From contig JAOVFP010000019.1 in the NCBI GenBank assembly GCA_025738555.1, forward strand, positions 372,001-436,000: a stretch of DNA of 64,000 bases. The letters are read 5' to 3'. The translations under genes were made by a program, and so were the position numbers. Shown here piece after piece: positions 59,160-64,000 of the stretch. Origin of the DNA: Cyathus striatus. Lineage: Eukaryota > Basidiomycota > Agaricomycetes > Agaricales > Nidulariaceae. Below the pieces are notes generated by a model, which was given only the letters and a program-made list of their open reading frames with translations, was not told the DNA's origin and searched no databases. How positions within the stretch are numbered: the stretch's first letter is position 1; each line of letters opens with the position of its first letter.

Positions 59160-60692
59160 ATGATGACGAACTTACATGGGCTTGAACTTGTTCCTGAACA
59201 GAGCGTCGTGGCTCCTGATCGCGCTCAAGCAGCTGCCGAACATCAAGAAGGCTCAGGTAGGGAGGTTCCTCCCACCGGTCCCCCCACCGAGACTCCGTCT
59301 GCCGCCCGGCAAGTTCCTTTCCTGGATGCCTCACCTCTCGCCTCGGCACCTATCCCAGCTGCTGCTCCGGCGGTAGCTGCTCGGATTCTAGAGCTGGAGA
59401 TAGCACTGGCAGAGGCTCGCGCTAAGCTCGTACGTCAGCCCAGTGCGGAGTTCTCCATGGTGGCTGACACAGACACTCTGGCTGCATTGGCGGCACCTAA
59501 GGAGGCGCCAAAGAGGGTATCAATAGGTGCAATTGTGCCCGGTTACAAGATAGATGCCTTGGATAGTGGTGAGTACTTTCCCACCCGCGTTTCTCGTTTG
59601 GCATTGTCCCGCTGGCATATTCATACCTGTTGCCTTCCTCCCCGTACCACGCTCTCCCTCCCCGTCCCCTGTTCCCTGACCGCGTACTCTCGCCTCTGGT
59701 GGCCCACGGCTCAGTTCGTATCCATCCGTCGTGTCCCATTGGCGGCTGTCTTTGGCATTAGCCTCGCCCATCCCCCCTCCCTTTTCGTTCGTTTTTGGCC
59801 CGTTGTCCATTCCCATTGCACGTGCTGACCCGTTCTCTCCCCGCCCGCAGCTATCCCCTCCCGCATTGACACAGCTTTCGCAGCGTACACGTATGTCCCG
59901 TACTCTGCCTTGACGAAGGCTGCCCGCCTCCGTGCTCTTCGAGGGGAAGAAACCATGGTCATCACAGCCCAAGGCCTCACCTCCCGCGGACCCGACCGCT
60001 CTGGGGAGCGCAACATCTCCACGCTGGAGTGGATTGATGCAGCTGAGATCCATGTCAGCCGCACCCGTTTCCACATTGGCGCTGCGCACGCGGACGCCCT
60101 GCGTGCGCACCAGCTGATTGTTCTGAAACTTGCGAGCAGGCAAGGTCCTGAGGCGGCCGCGTGGCCGATTGCCGTTGCCTACGACATCCAGCAACAGGAG
60201 GCTGCGGCGTCGAACCATGCGCACGACCTCTCTGTCCTCGACACCGTGGCCCTCCAGCTCGTCACCAACCAAGTACTTATCGCCCGCTGTCCCTCTCAGC
60301 CCCCCCCTCCGTACCTGCACCCCCCGTCCTACTTTCCGCTGTCGCCCTCCAAGCGTGGGGCTCCGTCATCCTCAGCACCAGAATCCCCTCACAAGCAGTC
60401 ACGCGTGGCGCCGGCAATAGGCTCTGGGATGTGCTTTTGATGCGGCGCGGATGGGCACTTCCCCAAGGACTGCTCCGCGCGTCAGACGCGAGCCGGGCGC
60501 CCCGTCGCACAGCTCATTGGGGAGGCACACCATCCCAACAGTCTCGCGGCTCCCAATGGTTCCCCCTTCTGCTTTTGGTGGTCCAGGGACTCTGCCTGTA
60601 GCTTCGCTGCCTGCTCCCACCACCATGGCTGCTCCCTCTGTGGCAGCAGTGCCCATGGGGCCAGCTCCTGCACCTCAGCAGGGGCTCGGTGA
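59160..60692 (+). pseudogene. gag-like gene of the Ngaro-type element, with intron and one TGA
   Basis: Exon 1 59160-59568 encodes an Ala/Pro-rich protein with a heptad-like stretch (RILELEIALAEARAKL). The 282-nt intron 59569-59850 has GTGAGT and CCGCAG sites; splicing joins DALDS to AIPSRIDTAFAAYTY in frame, whereas reading through hits TGA at 59826. Exon 2 carries SGERNISTLEWIDA and ends with two CCHC knuckles. The first (60432-60473) reads Cys-Phe-stop-Cys then GADGHFPKDC, so TGA 60438-60440 replaces the residue between the two cysteines. The second is CSLCGSSAHGASSC. Natural stop at 60690-60692. Confidence 0.7.
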
Positions 60693-62377
60693 TCCTCATA
60701 GGATCGCTACGCCGCTCGATGCCGAAGCCATCAAGCGGACGCTCGTCCGTTTGGGCATGCTTGCCGAGTGGCAGCATGTACTAGACGGCATCAAAAGCGG
60801 TTTCGAGGTGGGCATTGCTGCTCCCCTCGACCGCACGCACTTATTTCGACAATCATGCGTCCTCGCGGCTGGATCCCGAGTTTATCGACCGCTACATTCT
60901 GGCGGAGCAGGCGGCTGGCCGCTACTCCGAGGCTTACGAACCCCTCCACCTCGAGGAGATCATAGGCCCATTCATGACCTCCCCCCTGGGCCTGGTGCCC
61001 AAGCCTCACTCCTCCGACTTCCGCCTGATACAAGACCTCTCCTTTCCCTGCTCACACCCCTCCATTGCATCCGTCAACTCGTTCATCGACGCCGATCAGT
61101 TCCCCACTGCATGGGGGACCTTCACCGATACATCAGACCTCATCCTCTCCCTGCCCGATGGTTGTCGAGCCGCAACGTTCGACATCTCTGCAGCATACCG
61201 CATCACGCCTGTGCGCCCTTCCCAGCAGAATTTTATCTGCATTTGGTGGAAAGGAAAGGTGTATCTCGACCAGGCAGTTTGCTTTGGCCTTGCCTCAAGC
61301 GCCGGGGTGTTTGGTCAGGTGGCAGACATGCTAGTCGCCATCTACAAAGCTTGCGGCTTCCAGCTGCTGCTCAAGTGGGTCGACGACTTCTTTGTCATTT
61401 CCCTCCCTTCCGATGTGTGGGCCGAAGCGGATTTCATCGCGCTGACAGCATGCCTGGGCGTGCCATGGAGTTCCACAAAGACCCGCAACCTTGCCATTGT
61501 GCAACGGTACATCGGTTTCGACTGGGACCTCGCCAGCCGCTCAGTCTCGCTGCCTGCAGAGAAGGTAGCTGCCATGCTTGCCTTGCTGTGCGAGTGGGCA
61601 GTCCCTGGAGTCACCTTCAAAGCCCGTGACGCTGCGAGCCTCCATGGGAAGCTCGTGCATGCGTCGTCAATCTTCCGCCCTGTTCGCCCTTTCCTGCGTT
61701 CCCTGGCCTCCTTCTCGCGTGCCTTCTACTCCAAGCGTGCTTTGCTGCATGTTCCTGCCTCCGTGCTCAAAGACCTCGACTGGGTGCGGTTTATTCTGCA
61801 GTCGTCCCCGAACACCTTGCCACTCCGTCCACGCACGCCCCTGGACCTACAATGGTGGGGCGACTCCAGCTCATCATTTGGAATCGGTGTCGTAGTGATG
61901 GGTCGCTGGGCCGTTTGGCGCTACGCCCCCGGCACGCTCGTTGGTCCCGACTGCGAGTTCGATATTGGATGGGCAGAAGCAGCAGCAGTCGAGCTGGGGC
62001 TTCAGGTGGCCATCCAACTTGGCCTCATCGAGCCAGACCTGCATGCGGGGTCATCTTTCCTGGTGCACTCCGACAATCAAGGTGTGGTGGCAGTGGTGAA
62101 CTCGGGCAGGTCGCGCAGCAGGAACACCAACAAGGTCCTCAAGAATATTTATGGACTGTTGGCCTCCTCTGGCATCTCACTCACAGCAGTGCATGTCCCG
62201 AGTCGCCTCAATGTGTCCGATGCTCTCTCGCGGGGGACATTCCTGCCTTCCTTGCAGGTTTCCCCAGCGCCACCTTGCACATCGAGATCCCCCTCCCGCC
62301 CCATTTCTCCCACCGCCTGTCCTCATGGTAATGCTGGCCCGTGCAATTCGTATCATGCCATCCTCACTCCCAGGTGA
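60451..62377 (+). pseudogene. Reverse transcriptase/RNase H of the Ngaro-type element, 4-nt frameshift
   Basis: Overlaps the end of gag in another frame. The N-terminal Pro/Ala-rich segment leads into AIKRTLVRLGMLAEWQHVL and GIKSGFEVGIAAPLDRT. An apparent duplication of ACGC near 60835 then shifts the frame, and homology continues with YFDNHASSRLDPEFIDRYI. RT motifs are LGLVPKPHSSDFRLIQDLS, CRAATFDISAAYRITPV and the catalytic LLLKWVDDFFVI (about 61365-61400). RNase H has WWGDSSSSFGIGVVVMG and FLVHSDNQGVVAVVNSG. Without the 4 nt the enzyme would be complete. The 3' end overlaps the recombinase frame. Confidence 0.82.
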
Positions 62378-63527
62378 CTGGGTAGCAGAAACGGTAGCTG
62401 CATTACAGCTGTTGCCCTCCCCTTTGCGCCCAGCATGCGCTTCCAACCAGCGCATTTTCCTCTGGAAGGGAGTGTGCACACCACCAGCTGCTGTCCTCCC
62501 CATCCCGGTTCTACAGCATGTATGGGCCTTAGCTCTCGGTGCGTCACTAGACGAGAGCACCAATTATAGCACTGGTCTTCATAAGTTCCATGTTTTCTGT
62601 GACGTGTTCTCCGTGCCTGAAGCCGACCACCTCCCTGCAGCCTTCCCCCTGCTCCACTCGTTCGCCCTATGGGCTGTCACGGACCCCAATCCAGTGGACC
62701 CCCTCTTCGCTGATGGCACTGTGTTTGAGACAGTGTCCATCCCAACGATTCGAAAGTATCTGGCCGCCATCCGCGCATGGCACCTCGCGCAAGGTTGGCC
62801 CCCTCCACTCTCTGACAAAGACCGCACCCGGCTTGAATTCTCGTTACGTGGGATGGCACGCATCCAAGGTGCGTCCCGCAGGTGCCCCCCACGCCCTCCA
62901 ATCACGATTCCTATGCTACTCATGCTTCGCGCAGAGCTCTGCTTGGGGACGTCCTTCAATGCCTGCATATGGGCCATGGCGACGTCCGCCTTCTTTGGCC
63001 TTATGCGCTTTGGCGAGGTATCAGTACCCACCCGGGCGGCTTACTCCCCCGAACGCCACCTCTCTCGCTCTGCATGCAAGTTCCTCCTGGACGCCAATGA
63101 CTGCCCATATGTGCGCTTGCGACTCCCCCATGTGAAGACTGCGGCGCCAGGTGACTCACAGGACGTACTCCTTGTCGAGCAGTGCAGTCTGTGCCCAATG
63201 CTTGCCCTTCGCAACCTGGCGTTAGTTTCCCCAGCCGACAACTTGGACCCTCTGTTCTCCTGGCGTGATAGCCGCGGAGGCGTGCGTCCCATGGTCAAGA
63301 CAGTGGCAATGGCACACATCAACAGTATCCTGGCTAGTGGTGGCTGGGGGACTACCTTCGGCCACTCTTTCCGCATTGGCGGCGCGTCATTCTACTTGGC
63401 CACTGGTGTCAACCCAGAGGTAGTTCGCATCCACAGTCGTTGGCACTCCTTGGCCTATGAAGCTTACATCCGTGCCTTTGAGCAAATTGCATCAAGGCAC
63501 ATCGCGAATCGGACATTGGTTGGGTAG
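62151..63527 (+). CDS. Tyrosine recombinase of the Ngaro-type element
   Basis: 458 codons from the first Met; the true start may be internal, since the first 60 codons overlap RNase H. It would integrate the cDNA circle by site-specific recombination without target duplication. Catalytic residues visible are Arg in FFGLMRFGEVS (about 63000), the HxxR box in GHSFRIGGASF (about 63362), the downstream SRWHS and the nucleophile Tyr in AYEAYIRAF (about 63465). An N-terminal SAM-like core-binding domain (STNYSTGLHKFHVFCDVF, IRKYLAAIRAWHLAQG) precedes it. The frame is intact, the only complete ORF of this element. Confidence 0.82.
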   Translation: MDCWPPLASHSQQCMSRVASMCPMLSRGGHSCLPCRFPQRHLAHRDPPPAPFLPPPVLMVMLARAIRIMPSSLPGDWVAETVAALQLLPSPLRPACASNQRIFLWKGVCTPPAAVLPIPVLQHVWALALGASLDESTNYSTGLHKFHVFCDVFSVPEADHLPAAFPLLHSFALWAVTDPNPVDPLFADGTVFETVSIPTIRKYLAAIRAWHLAQGWPPPLSDKDRTRLEFSLRGMARIQGASRRCPPRPPITIPMLLMLRAELCLGTSFNACIWAMATSAFFGLMRFGEVSVPTRAAYSPERHLSRSACKFLLDANDCPYVRLRLPHVKTAAPGDSQDVLLVEQCSLCPMLALRNLALVSPADNLDPLFSWRDSRGGVRPMVKTVAMAHINSILASGGWGTTFGHSFRIGGASFYLATGVNPEVVRIHSRWHSLAYEAYIRAFEQIASRHIANRTLVG

Positions 63528-63666
63528 GCTGCACAGGGTGCCGCAGTTGTGTTTTGTATTTGGGTGAGCGGCACACTCTGTATAGCGTCCAGGGCCAGTA
63601 AACTGACCCATACCCCAACCCCCACCAGCTAGTATTCACCATTGCGTAGTGCGAGACGTTGTTGGA

Positions 63667-63852
63667 ATTAGCTAAGCTACCGGTCAACCCGAGCGCAGCC
63701 GGGCAAAACTGGTTGCAGCGTCCAACAAAAGCGGCAAACAGAGGCAAGCAGAAGTTTTTCTGCTGCTCTGCTGCTCACCACATTGACGCCGTATCGCACA
63801 AGCCAATTCACTCACTCGATCAGTAGTTCCCTGACCCGTAGTTATTTTCTTT
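63667..63852 (+). repeat. Right direct repeat (A2) of the Ngaro-type element
   Basis: Same length as the left copy, no indel, about 97% identical by eye. Confidence 0.88.
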
Positions 63853-64000
63853 ACCCACCATCCCTCCCTCAATACATTCGTTGGCTGCATGTTAGCACTG
63901 ATCAGAGTTAAAGTATTGTTAAGACGCGAACACTTAAGTCATGCTCAGAGACATTACATAATCAACTGTGCTATGGTGAATACAAGCGAACCGCTACACA
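63853..64000. other. Right flank, nothing recognised
   Basis: May contain the terminal B2 repeat of the Ngaro-type element, but I found no matching B1 copy before 63667. Confidence 0.3.

Larger units (their letters stand above)
58969..63852 (+). mobile_element. Tyrosine-recombinase retrotransposon, Ngaro-type (DIRS order)
   Basis: Bounded by 186-bp direct repeats (58969-59154 and 63667-63852) rather than LTRs, with no target duplication. Encodes gag, RT/RNase H and a tyrosine recombinase in overlapping frames, and no DDE integrase or aspartic protease. This combination defines YR retroelements; direct rather than inverted terminal repeats point to Ngaro. A further B2 segment may lie right of 63852. 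Lesions are few: one TGA in gag and one 4-nt duplication in RT. Confidence 0.85.

Overview
The window looks like a repeat-rich stretch of a basidiomycete (probably Agaricomycete) chromosome. The evidence is the short GT-AG introns of about 48-60 nt, F-box-like and GMC oxidoreductase genes of mushroom type, a family of small four-exon beta-trefoil-like (possible protease-inhibitor) genes, intron-containing tRNA-Glu genes, and typical fungal transposons. Host genes are sparse. Mobile elements and segmental duplications fill most of the sequence.

Layout. 1-8 kb: the 5' part of a GMC oxidoreductase running off the left edge, an F-box-like gene (3.7-4.6 kb), an apparently intact inhibitor-like gene (6.2-6.9 kb) and a frameshifted F-box-like relic (7.2-8.0 kb). 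8.0-20.1 kb: a Tc1/mariner-type transposon with TA target duplication and dead transposase, split by a complete Ty3/gypsy chromovirus of 8.9 kb. That retroelement has two LTRs, gag, pol with chromodomain, a canonical -1 frameshift heptamer and an extra antisense gene. 20.15-23.3 kb: a second, better preserved element of the same Tc1/mariner type. 23.75-28.4 kb: a 4.6-kb foldback (long inverted repeat) element with a 9-bp target duplication. Its arms are built of about 60-bp repeats and CpG-rich minisatellites, its spacer carries a degenerate piece of the 18S rRNA 5' end, and a solo LTR sits in one arm.

28.6-33 kb: another F-box-like relic, an inhibitor-like gene whose stop codon was hit by a 1.05-kb Tc1/mariner-like insertion, and a tRNA-Glu. 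34.6-36.9 kb: a five-exon F-box/LRR-type gene with an apparent 1-nt lesion in the F-box. 37-51 kb: non-coding sequence made largely of degenerate segmental duplications, with a candidate 1.8-kb TIR insertion and a decayed tRNA-Glu. 51-58.7 kb: a second tRNA-Glu and three more inhibitor-like copies (one intact, two broken), forming an inverted duplication with the 30-33 kb block. 59-63.9 kb: a nearly intact tyrosine-recombinase retrotransposon of Ngaro/DIRS type with 186-bp direct repeats and a probable spliceosomal intron in gag.

Premature stops in the mobile elements are almost all compatible with C-to-T changes, mostly CGA to TGA. This fits methylation-linked CpG decay of repeats. The strongest candidates for something undescribed are the foldback element with its rRNA fragment, the antisense gene inside the chromovirus, and the transposon insertion exactly in a host stop codon.
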